A stretch of DNA of 64,000 nt from Rhytidiadelphus loreus (taxonomy: Eukaryota; Streptophyta; Bryopsida; Hypnales; Hylocomiaceae): positions 10,917,501 to 10,981,500 of the forward strand of contig OX344762.1 of assembly GCA_947034895.1 (NCBI GenBank). The letters are read 5' to 3'. A program made the position numbers and the translations under genes. The notes under the pieces are model-generated. The model saw only the letters and a program-made list of their open reading frames with translations. It did not search any database and was not told the origin of the DNA. Positions 1 to 12,340 of this stretch are shown here, piece by piece. Within the stretch, counting starts at the first letter, position 1. Each line of letters opens with the position of its first letter.

Positions 1-177
1 AATAAAGGGCCCTATAAGCCTTCTATGGACTTTACTAGAGTCTTGACTTTTTGAGAAGGGTATGTGGCCAATAGGGCTTGGATATCGTGGGCAATGAGAA
101 AAACTGTTGTGATTAGTAAGATTACTAGTACATTTGCTTCAAAAATTGGATCAATATGTCTCTTGGCTGTATACTAA

Positions 178-821
178 ATGCTTCCAAAAGAGGACAAGAG
201 GCTTGTATGTAGAATGATGTTTCAAAGAGGTACATTTAGTATTTTATCAACATTTGTTGGGGGCAAGAGGATGGCACTAAAGCCACATGTAGTTGCCACC
301 TTGAGGGCTTTTGGGGACACAACATGTGGTGTTCTCCTTGTTGATGTGAACTTTGAAGAATTATGAAGATCGAGTTGTCAGTTTGTCACGTGAAGTTGTA
401 GAGTGAGGTTTATTGTACGTCAACATGGCTTTGAGAGATGTAACGAATATGATAGGCAATTATGTTGATCAAATTCAAGTCGACAAGGAGTATGCTCCTA
501 TCACTCAGAAGGAGAGCATTATAGAAGAACAAGCGAGTTGTTCAAGTTTCTTTGCACGAAGAGCAGGAGGCCAAACACACATTGGTTAGTGGGTAGATGA
601 TAGCTTGTACCTAGCTAATGGATCGTGCAAACGATTCTAAACCGCAATTCAAAACTATCAAACATTACTTAGAGTTCTTGTGCCATGAAAGCAAAATGTT
701 GGATTATACGAAGTACTTGAAGTCTATAGGGTTGGTTGACAATGATTCTGGTATGTAGTGGATTGAGGCCAAACATTTTGAAATGGAAAAAGATAGTTTG
801 ATTGAAAAAAAGTCAACATAA
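178..821 (+). pseudogene. Decayed coding-like tract of unknown origin
   Basis: Three short open stretches follow each other in three different frames: 178-366 (62 codons), 425-589 (54 codons, beginning MALRDVTNMIGNY) and 618-758 (46 codons, beginning MDRANDSKPQF). The third stretch stays open again after its stop, to 821. The residue composition looks protein-like rather than random, which suggests an old coding sequence or transposon ORF broken by frameshifts. I do not recognise the family. It could also be chance in moderately AT-rich DNA. Confidence 0.25.
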
Positions 822-3787
822 AAAATGAAATACTCTCAATATAGAAATTTCTACACAAGTAATGAAAGTGCTCATTTTACCCCTAAGGACCTCACTAAAA
901 TAGAGAAAGTCCAATTTCGAAACTAAAAATCACAATAATTTTCAAAGCATATTTCTATTGGTGAAAAACGTAGGATACAATTTCTTGTTTCTACTAGTAC
1001 ATTTTGTAGCCTTCCCTCAAAGCATCCCAAATGGATATGGAAGCCACTCCTACAACTCCTACAATATATTGATATGGAAGCAACCAAATTTCACTTCTAA
1101 TGGAAGATTTGAGGCACAAGGAGAGCCTTACAAGTGCACAAACAAGCAACACTGGAAACAAAAAACAGGGACACACTGCAAAAAATCTATGTAACCGTTA
1201 AAGGAAGCATTGTGCACTTGACGATGTGAAAGTTGCGTGAGACTCTTCAGTGCATGGAAAACTAATGCATCGTTTGCACCAGAATGCCGCAAATGTATGT
1301 CGTCGAGCCTTCAATCTCTCAAGTACTGAAGCTGCTCCAAACATGACAACAACGCTTGAAATTTGCGTGAACTCTTCGGATCACTCCCATCGTCACGCTT
1401 CCTGCACCCCAATACACTTGCAATGGCATTCAAAATGCCTCTCACTGCAGGCAAGAAAACCTGCTAGACAATCTAAAAAAAGAACGGAGAATTAATACTA
1501 AGTGCAAGAGAATTTGTACCTCTCACTTTGCTGCCACTGAGATTGAGAGAGAGAGATTGTAGAGACGAGATCAATATCAAAAACATCATCATCATCCACG
1601 AGGATATGACTTGAAGAAATTTGTTCCACATTGGGCACATGACCTGCAATTGCAGACACGCCTTCAGACCCATTTATTGGCAACTCTTATTGGTAACTGA
1701 GATTAAAACAGCCCACCTCAAACTTTTGCCAAACTCACGGAACTTGAGCATGTCCTGTTCTGCGTAAAATCCAAAATTTGCAGGAAAAAATGTTCCCACA
1801 TTTGTCTGGGTTGCAAACGGTTTTTACAATCATATGTAAGTTTCCTTGCTACGGGTTCTGTGAAAGCGTATACGATTCCCTTGCACTTGTAAGTTACAGT
1901 GCTTGTTTTTACAGTTCTACTTTCATACGTAGGTCTTTCACTGCTCTTCTCTAGGTTTTTCACTTTTTCAGTATTAAATAAAAGGGTTAGCTTTAGGATG
2001 ATTCTGAAAGTAAAATACTGTAGTGCTAAAAAGCCGAAAAACTGTGAAGAAGTACGAAGTGGAATACGTACTGGGAAGGACGGTTTTGGGTATGAACCAC
2101 TCTCGTCACGTATGACGAAGGGGACATTTCTGGGAGCAGCTGCGTGCATGTTCTGAAGAGAAGGATTCTTCGGCGAAGAAAAGGAAAGAAACAATCCTCG
2201 CTTACCCTGCGGCAATGCGAGGTGGGATTGTGGGCATTCGAAAAATCGCCCGGACCAAGAAAAGATCCAGCGCTTTCTTTCAAATCGTCCACTGCTGCTT
2301 CTGCGGGTGAGCTTCCCAGCTATGGCTGCTCACCGCTGTGGTTGTCGATGTGCTCGAGAACTTGGTGCATTGGGATCATCTGACTTGCTTTTTTTTTGTG
2401 TGTGTGTTGCTTTGGTTGCTTGAGAGGTGACGTTCTGGCGGTGTTGTGAGGTTCTTGCGTTCCGTTCCGTTCTGGATTTGGTTTCCCTGTGTGATAGTTT
2501 GTGTGGCCGGGCGGCGTTGGTAATTTTCCTTTTTCTATGAGTGGGAGCTGAATTGGGGATTGTGGTAGTGGAGACTGGAGGGGTGAGGGGAGTGGTAAAG
2601 GAGCTGAGGAATGCAATGTAAGTAGGCGATGTTTTCTTGATTTGGTAGCGTTTGCGTTTATTTGATTTTGATTTTTGTCCCCTTTTTGTCCGTTTTTGTT
2701 TGAAGTCAGGGGATGTGGCTGTTACTGGGTGAGTCCAGGGATCGTCGTCATCGTTGCCCTAGTTTCTTTACGCTTTTGTGTTCTGGTTGATAGGCTCATC
2801 CAGTGCATATCGTTTCTTAGGTTGCTGAATGACGAGTTCTCCAGGATTTCCGTGATAGCGTCGTCCTGCTTTCTTGGAGGGTTTAATTAGGAGCGAAGAG
2901 GAACTGTGCGGCACATGGGTCCACGTTTTTAAGCTTCTCCTGACTTTGGAATATTGATTTTTGAAGTTAGGTTCTGATGATCGTGAAACCATTGTAATGT
3001 GACGTTCCTTTAGCTGAAATTCGGTCTACTGTTGTTCAGGGCGCATCGGTCTCGGAAGCTGTTCAGTGTCTGCCTCGTCGAGTTCACTGTTTTTCGCGTT
3101 CTAGGGTTTCGAGAAGCCCAACAAAGACGGCAGCTTATTTGACATTTCTGAGCCAGTAGATGATGCATTTGGTGAATGCCGGAGGCTGACCTATTTTGAG
3201 CGGCAGTTTTCATTCTCCTCCCGACTAATTGCAGTGCTCTTGATTGACTCCGTCAGCCTACAAACTTGTGGAATCAGGTGTGCTGTGGAAGGAAGCTGGT
3301 GGGTTCTCTGCGTCCGACGTTCAACATCAGATTCTGCTGCAGATTTGTAACAAGAGAGTTTTTTCATGAACTGTGATCCCCGAAATCTCTAGGGTGAGTA
3401 GTGTCCTCTTCATTATATAGCAGCCCTTCCACTTATTAGTTGTGCAGCAATTTTCGTTGCTTCTTTTCCATGCTTACCTCTTCTTATTCTCTGTATCCAT
3501 TCCTTCACTTTTCTGTGAAGTGCACGGTGCTATTTTTTAGACCTGCATTCCAAACTTGAATGTTGTACTGTAGATAGATGGACATGAGTGTGCAGTTCTT
3601 ATCATTCGTATTGTCCCCCTTTGGTAATTTATTTTAAGAGCTTTTCTTCAACAAAAAAAAAATGACACGTGTACTTGTTATAAAATTGATTTGGGTTTTT
3701 CACTGTTTTTGACAGTTTGTCACAAGCCAGAAAGAAAGCGGAAGTATCTTACTTAGGGCTCAAGCCTCAAGGGTTCACTTTCCCGCC
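822..3787. other. Intergenic DNA and 5' region of the aspartate kinase gene
   Basis: No gene could be supported here. Several ORFs of 60-165 codons exist on both strands but have no recognisable domain and no splice continuity. From about 2.1 kb the base composition becomes less AT-rich. A telo-box-like AGGGTTT occurs at 3113-3119, and splice-like signals near 3391 (ctctag/ggtgag) and 3715 (gacag) could mark a leader intron. This would fit a promoter and spliced 5' UTR for the downstream gene, but the transcription start cannot be read from sequence alone. Confidence 0.4.
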
Positions 3788-3816
3788 ATGGCCGCAAACC
3801 CTAGCATCAGTGAAAG
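3788..3816 (+). other. Possible alternative first coding exon of aspartate kinase
   Basis: An ATG in excellent plant context (cccgccATGG) opens a 29-nt segment reading MAANPSISE plus AG, followed by a gtacga donor. Splicing to the strong acceptor ttctgcag ending at 4013 adds 40 nt and enters the kinase frame exactly at the ATG at 4054, giving 23 extra residues rich in Ser, Arg and Pro. The alternative is that this is only leader sequence and 4054 is the real start. Confidence 0.4.
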
Positions 3817-4053
3817 GTACGAAGCTTCTATTCGTTTTCTTGTTGTGAACAGTGACTTCTCGTGGTAGGGTCGATCCTGCAGTCCTCCTCCTCACTCTAG
3901 CAGTCCAGCTTGGCAACGCCGCCCTTGTCTCGCTCCACCACCAGCACTCTCCAATAAATTTTTTCCTCATGGTCGATGTTTCAGCTTAAACTCTAAGGTT
4001 AGCGCTTCTGCAGGTTCCTCCAGCCCCGCCCCTCCTGTCGTCACTTTTCGAGG

Positions 4054-7000
4054 ATGGAGGCCGTAGCAGCCATGGCTCCTCCTGGCGTTGCCATGTGTGC
4101 TGCTTCTCCTTCCTGTTGTTGCTCTGCTTCCACTTCCAGAGATTTGAGCTTCACGTATTCGACAGCCCGATGGCGAGGTTTAGAATCGTCTTCGTCACTA
4201 CATTTTTCTGGTGGGAGTGGATGTCTATTCGTTGAAAATTCTTCGCAGAAGGCGCGAGGCGCGGCGTGGTCGCTGCTGCGTGTCCGATGTGACGCCGGGG
4301 TTGCCGTAGTGAAGGAGCGAGAGAGGCGACCATTGACGGAGCTAGATTTCACGACGGTCATGAAGTTTGGCGGGTCGTCCGTTGCGTCCGCTCACAGGAT
4401 GCGCGAAGTCGCGCAATTGATTTTGAGCTTTCCGGAAGAGAGGCCGGTCATTGTGTTGTCGGCTATGGGCAAGACGACCAACAACCTCCTCAAGGTCCGA
4501 GTCAATAAATGTTCTCTAGGTCTTAATAAATGGACGAGTGGAGAGAACTGTCATTCGGTTGCGAACTTCAAATTTCTTGAATTCTCCGCATCGCTTCAAC
4601 TGTCATTCTGGTCTACGACGCATTGGATTGTGAAATTGTTACTTGCTGTAACAATGCCGTGTCTCAAAGAGAACGCTGCCCTGGATCTGAACTTAATAGT
4701 GAACTACTTGATTGACAGGCAGGAGAGAATGCCGTCACATGCGGTGTGAAGGAGTCCGGTAAAATTGAGGAGCTCAAGTTTATCAGAGATCTACATATGA
4801 CGTACTACTCACTGCTTCTTTGAAACATTTGGAGTAACGTTTTCTATGGGATTTGTCCGAAGCTTGCATTTCAAATAGATGGGATCCAAGGAGCATGAGA
4901 TGGTTGAATTTGTTTCTCAGAGTTTTCGATGGAAAGTTTGGGTGCTTGGATGCCTCAATATCATGATTCTTACAAGTGGTGACAGCGACTGTTTCACGAT
5001 TACTGAGTCGAAATGGTGCTTACAAGGTTGTCTGGTGGGTGAGATTTGGCAGGACAGCACGTGAACTCAAGGTGGACGAATCTTTGATCACAGGTTTGCA
5101 CCTTGGCTTTATAGGTTTCTTGTGAGGTGTGGCTTTATAGGAAGTTGGCATGACAGAGCTGTCCCTTCATTCGAACGGGTTGCAGATTTGTAGGCTCTTG
5201 GTGATGTTTCCACATGGTTAAAGATATCTTCATTCATCTGGTGGCAGATCTTTTGGACGAGTTGGAGCAGCTACTGATGGGCATTGCTCTTATGAAGGAG
5301 TTGACGGTGCGTACCAAGGATTATCTGGTTTCCTTTGGGGAGCGTCTCTCCACCCGTATTTTTGCAGCTTATTTAAACAATATCGGCTCTTATGCACGAC
5401 AGGTCCGTCACTTCTACGCGCGTCTTGACACATTGTGGTTGAATGATATCATTGAGATGTTCATTGTTAGCGTGCCTTGAATCGCACGCTTCCACTTCTC
5501 ATTGCACACTAACCACACACCAGCCGGACGGAGTGGTTGCGAGAATTTTTGGTTCACATTGAATGAAAGTAGGTTTCTTTGTGAACTCTGTCTTCGTAAT
5601 TATCGATTGCAGAATTTTAAGGATCTTTCTCGTATCACCAAGTTTTATCCTATGTGTGCGGTGGATTTGCAGTGTAGGGGAACCATTATGTTGATGAAGA
5701 TTTGTATTTTCATCACAAATGCATCACTAATCAGAAGATTTACATGATCCCGGAATCATTTTGCTTGTGGACTCTTCATCGATAGTTGTAGGGTTTCAAA
5801 TCACTAACACAGTTATGAACTTCCTTAGCCATTTGAAACTTGGGGTGTGCGGTCAATGGCATAGTATTTTTCTTTCTACTTAACCTTAATCTGGGCGGAC
5901 CTTGCAGTACGATGCGTTCGATCTTGGAATCATCACAACTGATGAGTTCACAAATGCTGAAATTTTGGAGTGCACGTACCCTACTGTGAGAGAGAGGCTC
6001 CTTAAAGATCTTGAAAGAGATGCAGATAGGGGGACTCCCATATGTGTTGTTACAGGTTTCCTTGGCCAGGTATATTCAAATTATGTCCTTCTGTTTATGT
6101 TCTACGCTCTTGTGACCAATTATTTTTACAGGTTCAATTTCATGCTGTTATTGTTTCGGCCTAATGGCATATTTAACATTTACTTCAATGACACATTGCA
6201 GTGCTAACGACGTATTTTGTTGCAGGGTGTTGAAACCGGATGTGTGACCACCCTAGGACGGGGGGGTAGCGACTTAACTGCTACAGCTCTTGGTAAAGCT
6301 CTAGGTCTCCGAGAAATTCAGGTCGGTATAGCGCGTGTGTTGGTGATTTCATCTGATTGATACTCATCATTGTTTTCAAGAAAGATGCCGGTAGTTTTTT
6401 TCTCGAATGTGTACATTTTATGCCTTTTTTGCCCTAATAAACCCTAAACCCTAAACCCTTAGTAGCGATATTATGCCTTTTTTTCCAGTAGGAAGAGTTT
6501 ACAGGTCTGTAGTCTCGATACGGTGATATTTGTAGAACTTTGAACGTGTACGTTAATGTTCCTAACGTTTAGGTGTAGGTAACTCACCTTGCTTTTACCA
6601 TTCTACCATGACATTTTGCTGAATGTCAGTGTGGAGCATGGGTGAATCTTGCTAGCCTGTGGGTTGAATTAAGATCATTAGCCTTTGTTTTCCTTAGTAG
6701 AATTTGCTCTATAACCTGCATATAATTGACGTAAGTTTCACTGGGTGTGTGCATAAGGGATGAGTTAGTTTTAAATCAAGAGAAATCGTTTGTTGGGCAG
6801 GTGTGGAAAGATGTTGATGGCGTCCTAACCTGCGATCCCCGAGTGTTTGCAAATGCGTTATCTGTACCGTTCCTGACTTTCGATGAGGCATCTGAGCTGG
6901 CCTATTTCGGTGCTCAGGTATTGTAGTTTCTTGCAGAAGGGCTCTTGTCAATTTCCGCGATTAGTATCAGCTGCAAGGTTTTGATGTCTCTATTTATGAT

Positions 7001-8921
7001 GTCGCTCTCTGCCCAAACCTTGTCCAAGAGTCAATATTTAGTATCAAATCTGTTGTGATTTCAAGCTTCAATGAAGCTGACACTGAGATGTGGAATTTGT
7101 GGCTTTAGGTGTTACATCCTCAATCCATGAGGCCAGCCCGTGATGCAAACATACCTGTTCGTGTAAAAAATTCATATAACCCACAGGCACATGGTACACT
7201 CATAACAGGGGAACGTGACATGAGCAAGGTACTGATATTATTGTCGTTGATCCAGAGTTGTCTTCTTGAGAACACTTTGAAACTCTGTCAGTGACAAGTC
7301 TACTCTTGTCGATTAAGATTTTTCTCTTTTGAAAATTGTTGTAGTTCAGTTGAGTTGGTTATTTTCTATGTGGCTCCTCACACTAGAGCTATGTGACATT
7401 TTCAGGCAGAGATGACGAGTATTGTTCTGAAAAAGGATGTAACAATGTTGGATATCCAAAGCACACGCATGCTTGGACAAGTTGGTTTCCTGGCGAAGGT
7501 TTGAAAATCCAGGCTTCTCCTATTTGGACTTGGTCGGCATTTATTTATTTATTTCGGGCAACTGGTAGGAAGCTGGAGTTTTGAGCTGGGTTTTAGCGGA
7601 TGAAATCTGAATATTTGTATGTTGACAAACTTTTTCAGGTGTTCACTACATTTGAGGAATTGGGGATTTCAGTAGATGTGGTGGCCACAAGCGAGGTCAG
7701 CATATCATTGACGTTGGACCCTTCCAAACTCTGGGAGCGTGCCCTCATTGAGCAGGCAAGTTTTTCATGCAGCTCTAATGCCTTTCTGTTGATTCGGAGG
7801 CACTTTTACTTCACCTTGTTTTGGGTTCGATCACCGGAGCAGTTAATAAGTCATCAGGGAACGTGATTCACTGTTGTGGAGATGACTTTTTAGTCTGTCC
7901 CTGGGTATGTATGTTCATCTTGATTGCCTTATCAGAGTAGATATGTGTTTGTGATTCAGTTAGGAAAATTAACCTTCGCCTAAAAGTTGACGATTTGGAG
8001 TTCTTATGGCAACAGCAGGAATTGGACAAGATGAAGTCCGAGTTGTCAAGGATTGCTAATGTGCAGCTTTTGAAGAAAAAAGCTATTATCTCTCTCATTA
8101 GCAATGTGAAGCAGTCATCAGCTGTACTTGAGAAGGTGGTGTATACAAACCATTCTCCTACCAAATTTTTACTTGTGTACAGGACTCAGCCACGTTGGAT
8201 GAGGGCGTTGTTATTAGATCTGCTCGAATATAGTGACTTTCTAATCGACTTTGAATTACCCCTCTAATCATATAATTGACCACGTATGTACTGATTTGGT
8301 GCAGGTCTTTCGGGTTTTCAAGAAGAACAATATCAATGTTCAAATGATCTCACAGGGTGCTTCGAAGGTATGCTTAATCTTATTGACCGCCCTCCGAAAT
8401 TGCTGTGAAACACTAATATCGAACTGCCACCTCATGATTAATGTCAGACGGTCACTACACATTCCAAACTTTCTCTTTTTCTCTTTGTGCTTGATGCGGA
8501 ACTAATGGCGCAAGTAACATAATTGCTTTTGGATTAGATATATAAACCTGTTTTTTTTATGTATCCTTGTGTATCTTTAAGATTTCGTCTCCCCTTTTTT
8601 GTGGATGGCGAAGAAACCTGAACTTTATATCTTATGTGTAGGAATAGATATTAATCGATTTTATTGTCATTTTTGAAATTTTTGGAACTCGTTTACACAG
8701 GTCTAAGTGTCTGAAACTTATCCACCGAACCGAATGTCTGGGCTTTGATTGAGGGGGGCTGTTATTTTCCGTGTTTAATGTGGTTCCTGGATTCTGATTC
8801 TGAGCAGGTGAATATATCCATGGTGGTGGATGACGACGATGCTCCAAAGTGTGTGCAGGAGTTGCACAAAGTTTTCTGGCCAGATACAGATGAGGCCAAG
8901 ACAGGAAATGGTCATGTGTAA
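4054..8921 (+). CDS. Monofunctional aspartate kinase (lysine-sensitive type), plastid-targeted
   Basis: It phosphorylates aspartate, the first step toward Lys, Thr and Met, presumably in plastids. The 13 exons are 4054-4494, 4719-4801, 5053-5093, 5248-5402, 5908-6069, 6226-6321, 6801-6917, 7109-7228, 7406-7498, 7639-7755, 8019-8135, 8305-8367 and 8808-8921. They total 1719 nt, or 572 aa, close to Arabidopsis AK proteins. Residues 1-95 are Ser/Ala/Arg-rich and transit-peptide-like. KFGGSS at 104-109, SFGERLSTR near 217 and GRGGSD near 305 are kinase-domain motifs. Two ACT domains, about 415-480 and 495-560, are the expected feedback-inhibition sites; no homoserine dehydrogenase domain follows. 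Intron 10 (from 7756) uses a GC donor, CAG/gcaagt; its acceptor could also be 3 nt upstream, adding one Gln. An upstream in-frame exon may extend the N-terminus. Confidence 0.95.
6418..6484. repeat. Short interstitial telomere-like repeat in an intron
   Basis: About three units of the plant telomere repeat CCCTAAA occupy about 6439-6459 inside intron 6 of the aspartate kinase gene. They are flanked by a direct repeat, ttatgcctttttt, at 6418-6430 and 6471-6483. A short telomere tract between direct repeats is what break repair with telomere-like insertion would leave, though the tract is too short to exclude drift. Confidence 0.6.
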
Positions 8922-9519
8922 CAAGATGACATTCTGTTATTGTGCAAGGGGAAAAGTTGGCACCTGATGAGTTGAGCGTCGTGTTCAGAGGCATTTTTGT
9001 AGATTTTGATCAATTGATAATTAAACATTTTTCATGCATGCTGTAGAATGAGCTTCTCGTATTCAAGGTTCAACTAGTTATCATTCCTTAGTCAGTTATA
9101 GAGTGCAATTAGCTACCCTTGATGCGTGTGAGGTGCACCCTTTCTCTAATATGAAACAGCCTTTATGCATCCTTTATGCATCCTTTATGCATCGTATTAA
9201 CCGAAGGTGTCCATGATTTTCCTAAATCAAATTTCTTAGTATTCCTCACTGCAGAGTTGGGCGCGAGGCATTAGTGGCAACTGCAATTCAACGTTCATCT
9301 TGAACATTTTGATGTTGAAATAGAAATATAATGTATTGCTGGGGAATAATCATCATCTCTGGTTTCCTTGTTACCTACAGTAGTGGATATGTACTACATG
9401 CGGAGAACCGAGTTTGAGTTTGTAATACTTGCCATATCTTGCTTCTAACTGACATAAAATGAGGAAATTGCAATCATTAAAGATGTATGTAGTACTATAT
9501 TTCTTATTGCATAATTGTA
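8922..9519. other. 3' flank of the aspartate kinase gene
   Basis: This is the probable 3' UTR followed by spacer. The only structure seen is an 11-bp unit (ctttatgcatc) repeated about three times at 9161-9193. No ORF of note is present. Confidence 0.5.
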
Positions 9520-11514
9520 TTAACCCCTAAACGTCTGGATTCAGCTCCAAAATTGACAATTTGAGAAAAAACATTATAAACTACAATTTGGAAGAATATT
9601 TTGGAATTGGTATACAAATGAAAGCTGTAGATTTTGATTTCTAAATTCTATCCATACGGTTAGATCTACTAATGATATCACCAATCTTTTTCTATAAATT
9701 TTGAAAAGAAAATTTCAGAATTCCTTCAAAATTCAATTACAAGTAAAATATTATCATTTTTTGAGTAAAACTTGTTGGAATGGATATAAAATAAGGTTCT
9801 CTTCATATGGTGTTTTTTTGAAATTTTTTGTGACCTTTACATCTTTGACCTCATTTTGACACATCTAGTTTTGAACTAAAGTGAATGCAAATTGACCACT
9901 TGACATACTTCCACATTTGTAATTTTAGAAATGTATGTATTCTAGTAACACCAAATCCAACCGATGGATAGGACAACAACTTGATAAAGTACCACCAAAA
10001 ATTAGGATGACTTTCATCCAAGCAGGAATGAGATAGAAATAAGGATCTGAATCTGTTCATCGTCCAGAAATTTGAACTTCGAAGCGCACCAGGGTTAAAA
10101 GAAAAACTAAGGTTTAGAAATAAATCGATTTCTAAGCGAGCCATCTTCCAAATGGAAATTTGAAAACGGTTCAATTATAATGGTGTGTTGCTAACCTTGT
10201 TACAACATTTGATAGGTTTATTTCCCAATATTAGCATCTGTGTGTAATGGAGTATAGTAGTATGCTCTAAAAGTGATCATTATACAGAGTACAGAGGTAC
10301 ATTTTGCTTTTTTCAATGTACCAAGAGTGTACATTTCAAGAGGTGGTCGCTTTAAGTGACCAATGCGTTTCAACTTCAAAAATGTGTAACTAATTCCTTA
10401 ACCCCTAAACATCCAAACAATGTTTTTTGGCAACATAGTGATTTTGGGCAGTTCACTATAGATAGAGTTTTCTTTTCTTTTCTTTGAAAATTTCACAAAA
10501 TATGGGGACGAGGAGTAGCTTCAAGGCCCAACAATTTTTAGAACTTTTGACTACATGGTTCAAAAGTTATTGTATGATATGTAATTTTCAGTGTTTGGTA
10601 GGTAGCCCGGGTAGAAAAAAAAACTTCTTTGAAAATCACTTTTGAAAAAAATTAAAATTTGAAATTTATTCTCTAGATTTATATATATGTGTTAAGCTTT
10701 GAATCATTCCATTTTGATAAATGAGATGAAAATTATGAGGAATTTTAGTTTAGGTTAGTTTGTGGGTAGTTAACCCCTAAAAGCCCACGGGGTTTGAACA
10801 AAACACAAATGTATTATAAAATATAAGTTCTATAACTTTTTTAAAGTTTGCATCAAAGAAGATAATGTGAAGCATGAAAAGTAGAAAGTATCCGTATGGT
10901 CAAAATTATAAAATTATTTTTAGATTCTCCTCAAATGAATTTTGAAGATATAACTTCAAAAATTCACCAAAAATATAATTTCTATCTTTAGCATTTGAAT
11001 TTCTTTTTGATTGGTCAAAATTGTGGTTTCTATTGATTTGTGAAAAAATGCATAAGATCTAGTAATGAAAACATCAACACTTTTCCCAAATAGTAAGTTT
11101 TTCAACATTCTAGATTCTTTGTGCTATTTCTCTTGTAGTTTTTGTTTGACCATAGTGATCTTATTTTTGAATATATATATTGAAAGAAAATCCAATCTCT
11201 TAAGAAAAAAAAAAAAAAATTGAAAAAAATTGTTTTTCTACCCAAAAATTCTACCCAAAGTCAATCAGCAACCATAAAATGGTCGGTCAAGCACTTAGGG
11301 ATTAAGGAATCTCTACTCTAAAATAAACTTTGAAGTCCTTTATTTAACTCAATATTAAATATTTTTGAAAATAAATAAATTCATTAGGTGTATATTGTTT
11401 ATTACAACATTACAACCATTGGATTGGCATTTTTCAATTCTATAAATAAATTGTTAACAATTTAGTATTTTTAATCATTCTCTACTTCTTTAGTCTTTGA
11501 CGTTTAGGGGTTAA
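9520..11514. mobile_element. Candidate TTAA-flanked non-coding element with 12-bp inverted ends
   Basis: TTAA followed by CCCCTAAACGTC (9520-9535) is matched in exact inverse orientation by GACGTTTAGGGG then TTAA (11499-11514). TTAA target duplications with CCC-starting ends are the hallmark of piggyBac-type elements. The interior is AT-rich with no transposase-like ORF, so it would be non-autonomous. Two further diverged left-end-like copies lie inside (10398-10413 and 10770-10780), suggesting nesting or a repeat family. Similarity of the two ends does not extend beyond about 16 bp, so a chance match or another DNA-transposon family (for example Harbinger with a TTA or TAA duplication) is possible. 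Confidence 0.3.
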
Positions 11515-12141
11515 AGATTTCTTACGAGATTTAGCATCCCACCAAATCTAATTACTCTTAAGATTGTTTCAATGTTGAACCCTTGAATGCCGAGCCAATT
11601 ACCATGGAAATCATCTATTTTGTCACCGTGTGAATTGTTGGCTTAAAAAAATGAAGACAAATTATTATAGATGATCTTCCCTTTCCACACAAATTTTGGA
11701 GGATGAAGAGTTGCATTTTTCTCCTACAAGGAGAGATTCTTTATCATTCATCAACCATTTATAGGTTAAACACTTTCTTTGTAGATAACTTATTGATTGT
11801 GAACAGTTCATAACACAAGAATCTAAAGACTAGTTTTAGATTTAATTCCTTAATGCCTCGATCCTTTTTCAAATTTTGGCATATTTTTGCTTATACCTTT
11901 CTACAGAAATATCATTTACCACAATTTCATGAAATTGGTCATTAAAAATGGTTGTCTTTTCAAGATGCAAGTGTTACATTAGATGAATGAGAAGTTAATT
12001 GGACAAAACAACGCTTCCAAGCCCTCTGTTCATTGTCCATAATATAGATGTCAGAGCGGTTAAGCATTAAGACAAAACTATTCAAAGTTTAAATAAATCA
12101 AGATTTTTCATTTCATTTTATGTATAAGGCTGAAGCAAAGA
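11515..12141. other. AT-rich spacer
   Basis: I see no gene, RNA or clear repeat here. One variant of the CTTAA-type motif found in the preceding element recurs near 11845 (attccttaatgcc), which may be another remnant of the same family. Confidence 0.4.
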
Positions 12142-12303
12142 AGCTCTTTCAATCCATATGACTGGATGAAACACTCCAAATGTTGCGATGAAAACTTATT
12201 TTTCATCCAAAAGTGTGCATCCAGCTCTTTCAATCCATATGACTGGATGAAACACTCCAAATGTTGCGATGAAAACTTATTTTTCATCCAAAAATGTGCA
12301 TCC
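12142..12303. repeat. 81-bp tandem duplication upstream of CSN1
   Basis: Two head-to-tail copies, 12142-12222 and 12223-12303, differ at a single base (g/a near the 3' end), so the duplication is young. The unit length is a multiple of three, so ORFs run through it on both strands. It ends about 246 bp before the CSN1 start and probably lies in the promoter or 5' leader. Confidence 0.9.
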
Positions 12304-12340
12304 ATCCCAAATTGGTCGGTACGTTGAACATTCCTCTACG

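Noticed and set aside
1718..2215. 165-codon minus-strand ORF
   Set aside because: No recognisable domain, no splice continuity, and similarly long chance frames occur nearby; not supported as a gene.
2144..2383. 79-codon plus-strand ORF upstream of aspartate kinase
   Set aside because: Basic, low-information sequence with no family match I recognise; probably leader or spacer.
9161..9193. CRISPR-like short repeats
   Set aside because: Three directly adjacent 11-bp copies without spacers in a plant nuclear genome; simple tandem repeat.
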